Notes: generated by a model not told the origin, from the sequence alone. A stretch of 64,000 nt of DNA from Chaenocephalus aceratus (GCA_023974075.1 JAMFTG010000615.1:1-64000); one strand, 5' to 3'; shown: positions 1 through 11,841, counted from the first letter of the stretch. Translations and numbers: made by a program.

Positions 1-954
1 TGCACTTTGCTGATAAACCTCTTCTGTTCTGAATCTCCATGAAGAGTTTTAAGAAACACATCGTGTATATTTGCTTCAAGAGGGAATTGTCTTTCTAACG
101 TGTTAAGCAACAAAAGTAATTGGAAACACATTTAATTAGATTTGAGATGGATTCATTTAAAATGAGTAATCTGGGCGTAGAATAAGGAGTCTTAATTATC
201 GTTATTATCCTCCAGTCTATAATTAAACCACACTGTCACATGTTATCAAACCTGAGCCTGAGTGAGACTTTCTTCTCTCTTCATTAAGTTTAGTTTCTTG
301 TGTTTCGTGTTGGATTTCTTGCACTTTTCTAAGTTTGACATATCACCTGACAGCGTGATAATCTACTGCAGTGTGAACAACGCGACACACCCCACACGCC
401 GTAAGATGAAAGTCCAGAGGCTGCGCACGCAAGCATTTGAATAACATGTTTTGTGTGGCGAGGAAAAACAAACCCCAGCTGGCAGATTATTTCTATTCTT
501 ACGTAAATATCAGCGGAAATATGGATGAGGAGCGACGGCTGTCCTATGACCTGCACATGTTGGCGTTTTCTGAAATGGAAGTCGTATCATTTGCAAACAC
601 ACACTAAGAAAGGATGAACCCTCTGTAGAGGTGACTCAGGTCGTCTGCATGGTGTTCGCAGACGCAGCCTGTAGAGTCCACAGAGCCGCCTTCAAACAGA
701 AACCACACGGTTCAAAACAGAATATTGTGTGCATATGAAACGGTTTGTCAAGATGCTATTTAAACATTAAAACCCGATTTAAAAACTACTTTCATAAATC
801 TTGTGTTTTACATTTTATTGCTTCCACAGACATTTGGACAATTTCCCAAGTGGTTCAAAATCCCTTTCCTAACCCTCCACGAGAGCTGAGAACGAAGCTA
901 AAGCTCAGACACTAAGGTTCCTGGTTTACTGAAAACACAAGGCTATAATGAAAG
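1..954. other. unique sequence, no gene seen
   Basis: AT-rich single-copy-looking sequence. The only open frames are 60-75 codons, without recognisable domains or codon structure. I see no tandem repeat or transposon end here. Confidence 0.6.
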
Positions 955-1260
955 TTTTATTTACACCGCACCTTTTAGCCACCGGTAATTCAAAGTGCTT
1001 TACAGAGATAAAATACATCGTGAGGTCGGCCCAGACCAGGGTTTTAAATCTACACTAAAATCTCACTTCTTCGCCCTGGCCTTCCAGTCGGAGCACGACC
1101 CCTGACATTTTGATTTTTATATTTGCTGTTGTAATTTATTGTCTTCTGTTTTGCAATTGTAGAAGTGTGGTATTTATTATTTGCATGTACAGCACTTTAG
1201 CTCGACCAAACATCGTTTCAAAATGTGCTTTCTAAATAAACCTGATTTGATTGAGAGCGT
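955..1260 (+). mobile_element. L2-like LINE 3' end (fragment)
   Basis: Frame 1040-1105 reads FKSTLKSHFFALAFQSEHDP followed by a stop. This resembles the extreme C-terminus of fish L2/CR1-type LINE reverse-transcriptase proteins (an LKTHLF-like motif). It is followed by a 3' UTR ending in the characteristic tail with cagcactttag and gctttctaaataaacctgat at 1190-1250. Everything upstream of the last codons is missing, so this is a 5'-truncated dead copy. The clade assignment is from memory of the family and not from alignment. Confidence 0.6.
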
Positions 1261-2210
1261 GAGGAAACATGGCAGAAACATATTATACACATTAGAAAGC
1301 AAAGATAATAAAACGTGGATAACAGGCGCAGTGTGAGACGTGAGAAGTTCAATTACAAGCAGCGACAAAAAGAAAAGTGTTTATCGTGCGTTGACAGTAT
1401 TTAACGCACTGGATCTCGACTCTCAGTCTGAGTGAATCAAAATGCATGAACGCTTTTCCACACTTGAACTTCGCTCAAAGTAAAAAGGCCTCTCAGTAAT
1501 ATAGTGCAGTGTTTATTCTGAGCGGCAGATCTCAGGCTGAGATGCCTCGTCCTCCTCGGAGGGTCCTAAAGCACATCCCGTCTGCGCTCGGGGAAATTTA
1601 AGGCTTATTTTGAGGCGAGCAGTAAAGACCTCATTCCATCTGTTTAATTACAGCGAGATTAGCAGATTATGTCTGCATTACGGGCGCCTGTCGCTGCTCG
1701 TCACACGGGGCCGGAGGGAAGGAGCTCTGACGGAGAACCACACACTGAAGTACACTCAACACGTAGGACACACAAGCAGAAACCCGTTCCATGTACTTCC
1801 CCAGTTTCAGATACACTCTGAGGGTCGGTTAACGAACGATGCAGTGTGTGAAAGGAAAGTTGTGTTGTGGTAGATGTTATGACGAATGGGTCGCATTAAG
1901 AGTGATTAAAGCTCACCTATTATGCTGTATCTGAACAATATATTACAGCGCCATATCTACCTGCACATGTCTCTGAAGTGTTTTTGCTCAAAATACCAAA
2001 CGGAGACCCATTCTAGCCTCAAACCGCTCTGTTTCAGCCCTGTTACTGAAGTGCTGATTCTGGGTCAGGAGCTTTAAATCTAACCGAGCTGCTGCTGGAT
2101 TCTCTCTGAAACAGGATGGAGCTCAAACTCTTTCTATCTCTCAGGTTTCCCACGAGGTGACTTCCTTTCTATGTCCTGCTTCTTCACACACACTCTCTCA
2201 TCTCATCACA
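1261..2210. other. unique sequence, no gene seen
   Basis: No repeat, transposon terminus or defensible exon. The 87-codon frame at 1610-1873 has no recognisable features and is probably random. Confidence 0.55.
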
Positions 2211-2366
2211 TGACACTTGTGAGACGCTTTTATCCAAAGCGACTCACGTACTGAATACTCTGAAGCGTCTCAGGGACACAACGCCATGCTGACTGCACTG
2301 GGACTCGAACTTGCTATCCCTTGATTTGAAGTCCAGCGCACTATCCACTGAGCCACAGCCTCTCTC
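2211..2366 (-). mobile_element. tRNA-derived SINE
   Basis: Read on the minus strand, the 5' head has an A-box-like tggctcagtgg near 2354 and a B-box-like gttcgagtccc near 2305, as in a tRNA-derived RNA polymerase III promoter. A body with ggcgttgtgtccctgag follows, then a LINE-type tail containing gtcgctttggataaaagcgt at about 2224-2243. A second copy of the same family lies at 18998-19175 on the plus strand. It is a retroposon and not a working tRNA gene, because the 3' half does not fold as an acceptor stem. Confidence 0.75.
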
Positions 2367-2960
2367 CAGCACAGGTTAGCTCTGAGTGCTAAGCGATGCT
2401 AATGTAAACACAGACCACATGACTTCCAGAACACGTCTCATTGGTTCTGACTCAGGCGACTATCCCGCTGCGGAAAAACCGCATGAGCGTTTTCAATCAG
2501 CTTTTCTTAATTGTTCGAGTTATGAAGTTTTTAATTGCGATAATGTGTTTGCAATGAAAAACTCTGCATCACAGCACACCGTCTTCTGTTGGCTTAAAAA
2601 CAGAACCGCTGGACATCTTTTTGTTTGGATGCATTTTAAATGTCTCTGGCAGCTCCCACTTCTCCAACGCGTCTCTTCTCCTCCAGGACCGAAGACTTCT
2701 CTAATGCAGAACACTGCTCTGGCTGCGGGAACAATTTAACAATTTAATAATTGTGACATTGAGCGACCTGGTGTCAGTAGGACGAAGTGATTAGCGCTTC
2801 GTGAGACTTCTCCTTCTTCTTTACTGTGCGTATGTTTGTTGGTCTCCGTCTGAATGTTGGCGTCAGCAGATAGCGAGCAGCAGCTGTGAGTAATTGTTTT
2901 GCTCAGTGGGCTGAGGCTCATCCTGGCCCTTTATAGATAAGCTGGAGTAAATCTCTCCCT
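2367..2960. other. unique sequence, no gene seen
   Basis: The 117-codon frame at 2386-2739 overlaps antisense open frames and shows no domain. There is no obvious repeat. Treated as non-coding. Confidence 0.5.
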
Positions 2961-2961
2961 T

Positions 2962-3050
2962 ATGTCCGGGAGAGGAGGTGAGGGGGAGGGAGAGGGGGAG
3001 GGGGAGGGGAGAGGAGGTGGGGGAGGGAGGGGAGGGGGTGGGGGGAGGAA
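2962..3050 (+). repeat. G-rich simple repeat (GGGGAG-like)
   Basis: About 90 bp almost entirely of G and A on the plus strand, with more than ten runs of three or more G separated by 1-3 bases. It has strong potential to form a G-quadruplex. It yields glycine/glutamate and proline/serine shadow frames only. Confidence 0.85.
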
Positions 3051-3141
3051 GCAGAGAGCACACACCAGGCACGGACGACACTGTTTGAACGGCCTCTTCA
3101 GGACACGACGCTTCAAACGGCTTCTTCTGTCGGGAGCAGAA

Positions 3142-3246
3142 AGTAAAGCAAGAGAACATTGCTCTGCTGCTCCTGCTCCGTGTTGCAGAGGAGGGGCTCG
3201 TATTCATGGCGTCAGAGGGGGGGATGAGGAGACTCTCATGTTCACT
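3142..3246. repeat. dispersed direct repeat, copy 1
   Basis: Matches 3584-3677 in the same orientation. Shared segments include agtaaagc, ctcctgctccgtg, tgcagaggagggg, ttcatgg.gtcagaggggg and gatgaggagactct. Copies are roughly 85% alike by eye. Origin unknown: either a small interspersed repeat or a local duplication. Confidence 0.7.
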
Positions 3247-3583
3247 GGAGGAGAGATATAGGAGAGCTGGTCTTTGTTAGAGGCAAGGATACAGAACAGA
3301 TTCAAAAGGTGCCGAGCAGCAGTAGGAATACGTTGGAGAAGATCTAAAGATGTTGGGCTGGAAGTATGTCCAGACTCCGTGTACAAGTGAATGGATATAT
3401 ACAGATGCAAATATATGAATACACATTAAATATAATGATATTGTTGCTTGTCTGTTTATGGCACCTTTTCATATTCAAAGTGCAATGACACAAAGTGAAA
3501 ACCCACAGCAGCATGCTTGTTTGTGTCAGGGTGGAGCCGAGCAGGTTTGAACCAAATGCAGCGTAGACAATATTTTAACAAAG
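3247..3583. other. unique spacer between direct repeats
   Basis: AT-rich sequence without recognisable features between the two copies of the approximately 100-bp direct repeat. Confidence 0.5.
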
Positions 3584-3677
3584 AAGTAAAGCGACTGCTC
3601 CTCCTGCTCCGTGGTGCAGAGGAGGGGTCGTCTTCATGGAGTCAGAGGGGGAGATGAGGAGACTCTACTGTTTTCAC
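3584..3677. repeat. dispersed direct repeat, copy 2
   Basis: Second copy of the repeat at 3142-3246, 442 bp downstream in direct orientation, with a few substitutions and 1-bp indels. Confidence 0.7.
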
Positions 3678-3896
3678 CAAAGCAGAGACAGCTTTGTTCG
3701 AGAGAAGACATACAGGGAAATAGGCTTCTGAAATTGTATCATGGTGTTTTTCGCGGAAAACACGTCGATCACCAAAGTCCTCCTCCAAGTCTCCTGTCTC
3801 GTTCTTTACGATATGCAGAATTTTTTCTGTCAAATTCTACGTTTATCCAGCTTTAAAATACACGGAACAAGTTGTTTAAAATACCTGGTGCATCGA

Positions 3897-4210
3897 CAGG
3901 CGCGCACCTTTCGAACAGGCAAGGCAGGCAACAGCTTGGGGCCCCGGAGCAGAAGGGGCCCCCAAGAAGGTCGACTAAGATGGTCCACAGCAACGACAAC
4001 ATGAAACACCCCTTTAATTGACTGCAACGACATGTCGGGGAAACCCCCTCGAGGCGGCCCCATATAGCGCGCCGTAAAATGCTGCTTCTTGTCTTATTGT
4101 CTTAAGTTTTGTTGCCTTGCTCCGCTCCGGGGGGGGGGGGTTGAAAAGTTGGTTCGAGGGGCCCCCAGTGAATGTTTGCCAGGGCTGCGGAGACTCTAGA
4201 ATCGCCACTG
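3897..4210. mobile_element. short non-autonomous hAT-like element
   Basis: The right end, read inward on the minus strand, is cagtggcgattctagagtct, a terminus typical of fish hAT elements. The left end starts caggcgcgcacc. Flanking octamers tgcatcga (3889-3896) and tgcatcaa (4211-4218) match at 7 of 8 bases, fitting the 8-bp hAT target duplication. The 314-bp body contains ggggccccggagc-type GC-rich sequence and a poly-G run (about 4131-4140). It has no coding capacity. The terminal inverted repeats are poorly matched, so the exact left boundary is the weaker part. Confidence 0.55.
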
Positions 4211-4714
4211 TGCATCAATTAATGTTCTTTACAGTGTACAGTACCAACCTAGGAAGGACATGGTCTGGTGGTGGTGGGAAACTCCAGAGGAGATGCTTGA
4301 TACCGCGGAGTTGTTGTTGAGGATCATACATACTGAATATTGCACATCACTCCTGCCAAGTGTATCTTTAATGTGCATGTTTTCCCACTTTATGGGCTGA
4401 CATTGAACTAGACGCCTCTCGCAGAACGTCTAATGCACGTTTTCTCAATACAGCAGATAGACATCACAAATGCTTCCTCCCATCAAAAGCTGGAGCAGAC
4501 GCTCAGTGAAAGGGATCGGGTGTTGATCCAGCAGCGGCAATAACACAGATACCATCAGCTGAATATCAGCCGCTCCTGCAGAGTGTGATGAGGACACGAC
4601 AACAGACACTATTTATTCCATCCGGCCTTCAAGCTTTTTACTACGAGGCCAGAGACACCTCTGAGCACGGGACGAAGGTGTGCCGTCCAACGCAGATTCA
4701 GTTTGAGAGGCAGT
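4211..4714. other. unique sequence, no gene seen
   Basis: Single-copy-looking sequence leading into the first 57-bp array. No exon or transposon end recognised. Confidence 0.55.
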
Positions 4715-7700
4715 GTGTAGAGTCTCTACTTTAAGAGTCCTCTCCTGCTGATGTTCAGGTGTATATCAGTATGTAGTGTCTCTACTTTAAAGAGTCCTCT
4801 CCTGCTGATGTTCAGGTGTATATCAGTATGTGGTGTCTCTACTTTAAAGAGTTCTCTCCTCCTGATGTTCAGGTGTATATCAGTATGTAGTGTCTCTACT
4901 TTAAAGAGTCCTCTCCTGCTGATGTTCAGGTGTATATCAGTATGTAGTGTCTCTACTTTAAAGAGTCCTCTCCTGCTGATGTTCAGGTGTATATCAGTAT
5001 GTAGTGTCTCTACTTTAAAGAGTCCTCTCCTGCTGAAGTTCAGGTGTATATCAGTATGTAGTGTCTCTACTTTAAAGAGTCCTCTCCTGCTGATGTTCAG
5101 GTGTATATCAGTATGTAGTGTCTCTACTTTAAAGAGTCCTCTCCTGCTGATGTTCAGGTGTATATCAGTATGTAGTGTCTCTACTTTAAAGAGTCCTCTC
5201 CTGCTGATGTTCAGGTGTATATCAGTATGTGGTTGTCGTCTACTTTAAAGAGTTCTCTCCTCCTGATGTTCAGGTGTATATCAGTATGTAGTGTCTCTAC
5301 TTTAAAGAGTCCTCTCCTGCTGATGTTCAGGTGTATATCAGTATGTAGTGTCTCTTACTTTAAAGAGTCCTCTCCTGCTGATGTTCAGTGTATATCAGTA
5401 TGTAGTGTCTCTACTTTAAAGAGTCCTCTCCTGCTGATGTTCAGGTGTATATCAGTATGTAGTGTCTCTACTTTAAAGAGTCCTCTCCTGCTGATGTTCA
5501 GGTGTATATCAGTATGTAGTGTCTCTACTTTAAAGAGTCCTCTCCTGCTGATGTTCAGGTGTATATCAGTATGTAGTGTCTCTACTTTAAAGAGTCCTCT
5601 CCTGCTGATGTTCAGGTGTATATCAGTATGTAGTGTCTCACTTTAAAGAGTCCTCTCCTGCTGATGTTCAGGTGTATTCAGTATGTAGTGTCTCTACTTT
5701 AAGAGTCCTCTCCTGCTGATGTTCAGGTGTATATCAGTATGTAGTGTCTCTACTTTAAAGAGTCCTCTCCTGCTGATGTTCAGGTGTATATCAGTATGAG
5801 TGTCTCTACTTTAAAGAGTCCTCTCCTGCTGATGTTCAGGTGTATATCAGTATGTAGTGTCTCTACTTTAAAGAGTCCTCTCCTGCTGATGTTCAGGTGT
5901 ATATCAGTATGTAGTGTCTCTACTTTAAAGAGTCCTCTCCTGCTTATGTTCAGGTGTATATCAGTATGTAGTGTCTCTACTTTAAAGAGTCCTCTCCTGT
6001 TCAGGTTATATCGGTATGTAGGTCTCTACTTTAAAGAGTCCTCTCCTGCTGATGTTCAGGTGTATATCAGTATGTAGTGTCTCTACTTTAAAGAGTCCTC
6101 TCCTGCTGATGTTCAGGTGTATATCAGTATGTAGTGTCTCTACTTTAAAGAGTCCTCTCCTGCTTATGTTCAGGTGTAATATCAGTATGTAGTGTCTCTA
6201 CTTTAAAGAGTCCTCTCCTGTTCAGGTGTATATCGGTATGTAGTGTCTCTACTTTAAAGAGTCCTCTCCTGCTGATGTTCAGGTGTATCTCAGTATGTAG
6301 TGTCTCTACTTTAAAGAGTCCTCTCCTGCTGATGTTCAGCTGTATATCAGTATGTAGTGTCTCTACTTAAAGAGTCCTCTCCTGATGATGTTCAGGTGTA
6401 TATCAGTATATAGTGTCTCTACTTTAAAGAGTCCTCTCCTGCTGATGTTCAGGTGTATATCAGTGTGTAGTGTCTCTACTTTAAAGAGTCCTCTCCTGCT
6501 GATGTTCAGGTTGTATATCAGTATGTAGTGTCTCTACTTTAAAGAGTCCTCTCCTGCTGAAGTTCAGGTGTATATCAGTATGTAGTGTCTCTACTTTAAA
6601 GAGTCCTCTCCTGCTGATGTTCAGGTGTATATCAGTATGTAGTGTCTCTACTTTAAAGAGTCCTCTCCTGCTGATGTTCAGGTGTATATCAGTATGGAGT
6701 GTCTATACTTTAAAGAGTCCTCTCATGCTGGTGTTTCAGGTGTATCTCAGTATGTAGTGTCTCTACTTTAAAGAGTCCTCTCCTGCTGATGTTCAGGGTA
6801 TATCAGTATGGAGGTCTCTACTTTAAAGAGTCCTCTCCTGCTGATGTTCAGGTGTATATCGTATGTAGTGTCTCTACTTAAAGAGTCCTCTCCTGCTGGT
6901 GTTCAGGTGTATATCAGTATGTAGTGTCTCTACTTAAAAGAGTCCTCTCCTGCTGATGTTCAGGTGTATATCAGTATGGAGTGTCTCTACTTTAAAGAGT
7001 CCTCTCCTGCTTATGTTCAGGTGTATATCAGTATTAGTGTCTCTTACTTTAAAGAGTCCTCTCCTGCTGATGTTCAGTGTATATCCAGTATGTAGTGTCT
7101 CCACTTTAAAGATTCCTCTCCTGCTGATGTTCAGGTGTATATCAGTATGTAGTGTCTCTACTTTAAAGAGTCCTCTCCTGCTTATGTTCAGGTGTATATC
7201 AGTATGTAGTGTCTCTACTTTAAGAGTCCTCTCCTGTTCAGGTGTTATATCGGTATGTAGTGTCTCTACTTTAAAGAGTCCTCTCCTGCTGATGTTCAGG
7301 TGTATATAGTATGTAGTGTCTCTACTTTAAAGAGTCCTCTCCTGCTGATGTTCAGGTGTATATCAGTATGGAGTGTCTCTACTTTAAAGAGTCCTCTCCT
7401 GCTGATGTTCAGCTGTATATCAGTATGTAGTGTCTCTACTTTAAAGAGTCCTCTCCTGCTGATGTTCAGGTGTATATCAGTATATAGTGTCTCCTACTTT
7501 AAAGAGTCCTCTCCTGCTGATGTTCAGGTGTATATCAGTATGTAGTGTCTCTACTTTAAAGAGTCCTTCTCCTGATGATGTTCAGGTGTATATCAGTATG
7601 TAGTGTCTCTACTTTAAAGAGTCCTCTCTGCTGATGTTTTAGGTGTATATCAGTATGGAGTGTCTCTACTTTAAAGAGTCCTCTCCTGATGATGTTCAGG

Positions 7701-9783
7701 TGTATCATCAGTATGTAGTGTCTCTACTTTAAAGAGTCCTCTCCTGCTGAAGTTAAGGTGTATATCAGTATGTAGTGTCTCTACTTTAAAAGAGTCCTCT
7801 CCTGCTGATGTTCAGGTGTATATCAGTATGTAGTGTCTCTACTTTAAAGAGTCCTCTCCTGCTGAGTTCAGGTGTATATCAGATGGAGTGTCTCTACTTT
7901 AAAGAGTCCTCTCCTGCTTGGTGTTCAGGTGTATATCAGTATGTAGTGTCTCTACTTTAAAGAGTCCTCTCCTGCTGATGTTCAGGTGTATATCAGTATG
8001 GAGTTGTCTCTACTTTAAAGGTCCTCTCCTGCTGATGTTCAGGTGTATATCAGTATGTAGTGTCTCTACTTTAAAGAGTCCTCTCCTGCTGGTGTCAGGT
8101 GTATATCAGTATGTAGTGTCTCTACTTTAAAGAGTCCTCTCCTGCTGATGTTCAGGTGTATATCAGTATGGTAGTGTCTCTACTTAAAGAGTCCTCTCCT
8201 GCTTGATGTTCAGGTGTATATCAGTATGTAGTGTCTCTACTTTAAAGAGTCCTCTCCTGCTGGTTCAGGTGTATATCAGTATGTAGTGTCTCCACTTTAA
8301 AGAGTCCTCTCCTGCTGATGTTCAGGTGTATATCAGTATGTAGTGTCTCTACTTTAAAGAGTCCTCTCCTGCTTATGTTCAGGTGTATATCAGTATGTAG
8401 TGTCTCTACTTTAAAGAGTCCTCTCCTGTTCAGGTGTATATCGGTATGTAGTGTCTCTACTTTAAAGAGTCCTCTCCTGCTGATGTTCAGGTGTATATCA
8501 GTATGTAGTGTCTCTACTTTAAAGAGTCCTCTCCTGCTGATGTTCAGGTGTATATCAGTATGTAGTGTCTCTACTTTAAAGAGTCCTCTCCTGCTGATGT
8601 TCAGGTGTATATCAGTAGTAGTGTCTCTACTTTAAAGAGTCCTCTCCTGATGATGTTCAGGTGTATATCAGTATATAGGTCTCTACTTTAAAGAGTCCTC
8701 TCCTGCTGATGTTCAGGTGTATATCAGTATGTAGTGTCTCTACTTTAAAGGAGTCCTCTCCTGATGATGTTCAGGTGTATATCAGTATGTAGGTGTCTCT
8801 ACTTTAAAGAGTCCTCTCCTGCTGATGTTAAGGTGTATATCAGTATGGAGTGTGTCCTCTACTTTAAAGAGTCCTCTCCTGCTGATGTTCAGGTGTATAT
8901 CAGTATGTAGTGTCTCTACTTTAACGAGTCCTCTCCTGCTGATGTTCAGGTGTAGATCAGTATGTAGTGTCCTCTACTTTAAAGAGTCCTCTCCTGCTGA
9001 TGTTCAGGTGTATATCAGTATGTAGTGTCTCTACTTTAAAGAGTCCTCTCCTGCTTATGTTCAGGTGTATATCAGTATGTAGTGTCTCTACTTTAAAGAG
9101 TCCTCTCCTGTTCAGGTGTATATCGGTATGTAGTGTCTCTTACTTTAAAGAGTCCTCTCCTGCTGATGTTCAGGTGTATATCAGTGTGTAGTGTCTCTAC
9201 TTTAAAGAGTCCTCTCCTGCTGATGTTCAGGTGTATATCAGATGTAGTGTCTCTACTTTAAGAGTCCTCTCCTGCTGATGTTCAGGTGTATATCAGTATT
9301 GTAGTGTCTCTACTTTAAGAGTCCTCTCCTGCTGATGTTCAGGTGTATATCAGTATGTAGTGTCTCTACTTTAAAGAGTCCTCTCCTGCTGATGTTCAGG
9401 TGTATAATCAGTATGTAGTGTCTCTACTTTAAAGAGTCCTCTCCTGCTGATGTTCAGGTGTATATCAGTATGTAGTGTCTCTACTTAAAGAAGGTCCTCT
9501 CCTGATGATGTTAGGTGTATATCAGTATATAGTGTCTCTACTTAAAGAGTCCTCTCCTGCTGATGTTCAGGTGTATATCAGTATGTAGTGTCTCTACTTT
9601 AAAGAGTCCTCTCCTGATGATGTTCAGGTGTATATCAGTATGTAGTGTCTCTACTTTTAAGAGTCCTCTCCTGCTGATGTTCAGGTTGTATACAGTATGT
9701 AGTGTCTCTACTTTAAAGGAGTCCTCTCCTGCTGATGTTCAGGTGTATATCAGTATGGTAGTGTCTCTACTTTAAAGAGTCCT
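4715..9783 (+). repeat. 57-bp minisatellite, array 1
   Basis: About 89 tandem copies of a 57-bp unit containing tctctactttaaagagtcct, ctcctgctgatgttcagg and tgtatatcagtatgtagtg. Because 57 is 19 codons, clean stretches give the repeated peptide MFRCISVCSVSTLKSPLLL. It has no domain or signal features and is almost certainly not a protein. The first ~900 bp are nearly uniform. From about 5640 onward 1-bp insertions and deletions occur in many units and break the frame. A 51-bp variant (ctcctgttcagg plus atcggtatg) follows a cttatg variant at five places (near 6000, 6219, 7234, 8427 and 9109). The same family is present inverted at 19892-22129. Confidence 0.97.
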
Positions 9784-10149
9784 GGTGCTGGGAACCTTCA
9801 GTTTCTCCTCTTCATCTTCGGCCTTGTGATATACTTTGAATACCGGGTCACAGAATGTCACATGACGTGGAGTTGTGATGGTATTTATGATACAGCCAAT
9901 TAAAATTAATGATCTTGGATTAACATGTGGAGGAGACGCCCAGCAGGCCGAGCAAGCATCCTCTGATCAGGACTCACCCCGAAGCGAAGGGTCGCCGCAG
10001 GTTCCATCATGCGCTTCTTCCTGGAACTGAAGACGTGTCTTTGCTTTGAGCTCATCCTCCACAGCCCAACACCGTCGTTACACACTGCACATTCTTACCA
10101 AGTATATTTGTCTAATTTCTGTCAGAATATTCTTTACATTTGAAGCAAA
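9784..10149. other. unique sequence, no gene seen
   Basis: Moderate-GC sequence beyond the array. It shares no flank with the 57-bp array at 19.9-22.1 kb. No exon recognised. Confidence 0.5.
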
Positions 10150-10335
10150 GACCTGATGACTTCAGAAGTAACTATGCAGTGAGATGTGTTTTTAGATAAT
10201 GCATCATGTATTTTTCCTTAATGTTTATTTTATTAGCTTTTCTTTTTTAATGCTTAATGTCTTTCATTTTTTTTTGTAAAGCACTTTGAATTGCCTTCGT
10301 TGAAAAGTGCTATATAAATAAACTTGCCTTGCATC
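10150..10335 (+). mobile_element. LINE-type 3' tail fragment
   Basis: Ends with taaagcactttgaattgcct then gaaaagtgctatataaataa and acttgccttgc. This tail is shared by many fish LINE and SINE 3' ends. No coding part is retained. Confidence 0.6.
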
Positions 10336-10714
10336 GTCTTGTTGAGTCAGACTCTTGAAAAACATCTTCGAGCTGGATCTCTGATGGAACACGTCTTAAA
10401 CTGCCGTGTTATTTGTAGAATACGGATAACGTTCTCTCAATAAATCTGACTTGATTTAGAAAACACATTTTATTGGAAAATCACCAGAAAACAGATAAAA
10501 TCAAGATCCTGGTAAAACAACAAGTTTCCAGCTGATTACAAAACCTCATTTATCTAAACATCCTTCTCTTTCAAGCAGCCTCACCAGGCTCACTCCACTC
10601 GGCAGGTTGGCAGACTATTTGTAACGGAAACACCACATTATCCTAATCCTTTACTTTTTATTGGCATTTATTGTGAAACATTGTCACGGCATATTGTACA
10701 CAGCATCTTTACGT
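10336..10714. other. unique sequence with a diverged dispersed repeat
   Basis: The segment around 10520-10562 (core cagctgattacaaaacctca) recurs at 12716-12757. Shorter matches (gctggatctctga, agaaaacagata) extend the similarity to 10372-10562 versus about 12599-12757. Otherwise nothing recognisable. Confidence 0.5.
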
Positions 10715-11222
10715 GAATGAGATCAATCTGTTCGGTTCTGTTCAGCATCGATGACTCAAACACAGACGAGGAAGACATGAAGAAAGACAAGAGAAGACAA
10801 CAGGGGACAATAAGGGAGTGGACATGTCTTTATGGATCTGTGAAGAGCCTCAAGGACCCACACCACCCGGGTGACGAGCACTTCGTACGGCTGCGCTCAG
10901 GCAGGCGCTCCGTACCACGTCTTCCCGGACAAACGGACTCAAGTTCAGTCTCTTCCCCAGGGCCACGTGTGCACTAAACGCTGCTGATGTTTAAGTTATA
11001 TAAGCCTTCCGTGCAATACGAGGGGAGTCGTGCAATTTAATTGATCTATTATTTATTTATGTACATATTCACTTTAAGTCCCATTTATTGTTTTTATTGT
11101 TTTATATTGTCTTGTTGTTTTTATATTGTCTTGTTGTTGCGTGTTGGCACCTTGAGTCTGTTGTAATTTCGTTGTACTTGTACAATGACAAATAAAGTTC
11201 TATCTATCTATCCATCTATCTG
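10715..11222 (+). mobile_element. LINE 3' end with (TATC)n tail
   Basis: Around 10890-10985 one frame reads RTTSSRTNGLKFSLFPRATC and then ALNAADV. This resembles the R-x-x-R-x-x-FK-x-SF-x-PR-A-x-LN C-terminus seen in some fish LINE proteins. A 3' UTR follows with ttgtaatttcgttgtacttg, a polyadenylation-like caaataaag, and (tcta)n at 11195-11220. The 86-codon open frame at 10717-10977 is an out-of-frame shadow of this dead copy. The family is inferred from the motif and not from alignment. Confidence 0.6.
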
Positions 11223-11282
11223 TGAGTCCACTTCTCACAGCTTGGAGTAAAATGCTCCAATGTGTGATTGACAGATGCTGTA

Positions 11283-11475
11283 ATAAGATAAGAGATAAGA
11301 TAAGAGATAAGAGATAAGATAAGAGATAAGAGATAAGATAAGAGATAAGATAAGAGATAAGATAAGAGATAAGAGATAAGATAAGAGATAAGATAAGGAG
11401 TACTTTGTTGATCCCAAGTTGTGAAAGGTTTGCGTTGCAGCCACATCAAAAGCATTGTCTTTGTACAACAAACAT
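11283..11475 (-). mobile_element. LINE 3' end with expanded (TTATC)n tail
   Basis: On the minus strand, sequence containing cttgggatcaacaaagtact (within about 11398-11425) is the usual end of a fish LINE family. It runs straight into about 115 bp of mixed ttatc/tctta repeats (11283-11397). The microsatellite therefore looks like an expanded retroposon tail. A related minus-strand end lies at 53072-53150. Confidence 0.65.
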
Positions 11476-11841
11476 TCAAAGATTAGAAATAAACCAGAAA
11501 GTAGAAAATATACATGTTGACTGAAAGGTATTAAATATAAATATATGACGGATGGATATTGGATTTTGAATATGATGGGAGTTTACAGGGAGTCCACATG
11601 TCGAGGTCTTCCTGGCTATGAGAGGCTCTCACACAGGAGGGTGTGGCGCTGACCCGTCTCAGCCCCCCCCCCCACTGAGGACTGTGATGGGGATTGCCTT
11701 CCTTCCTGTGTCTCATCTCCAAAGGACCTTCAGTGTAACGGGTCGGATCCTGGTGCTCGCGGCTCGTGTCCTTCCAGCTGGAGTAAGAGCGGTTCTGTTA
11801 GGTCTTATTTGTCAAGGATGGGCCGGGAGAAAGAAAGGGCG
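11476..11841. other. unique sequence, no gene seen
   Basis: Contains a poly-C run at about 11665-11674. No exon or transposon end recognised. Confidence 0.5.

Noticed and set aside
2211..2366. Functional tRNA gene
   Set aside because: A and B boxes are present but the sequence continues into a LINE-type tail and does not close an acceptor stem. It fits a SINE.
4715..9783. CRISPR-like repeat-spacer array
   Set aside because: Units are contiguous with no unique spacers, and the genome is eukaryotic.
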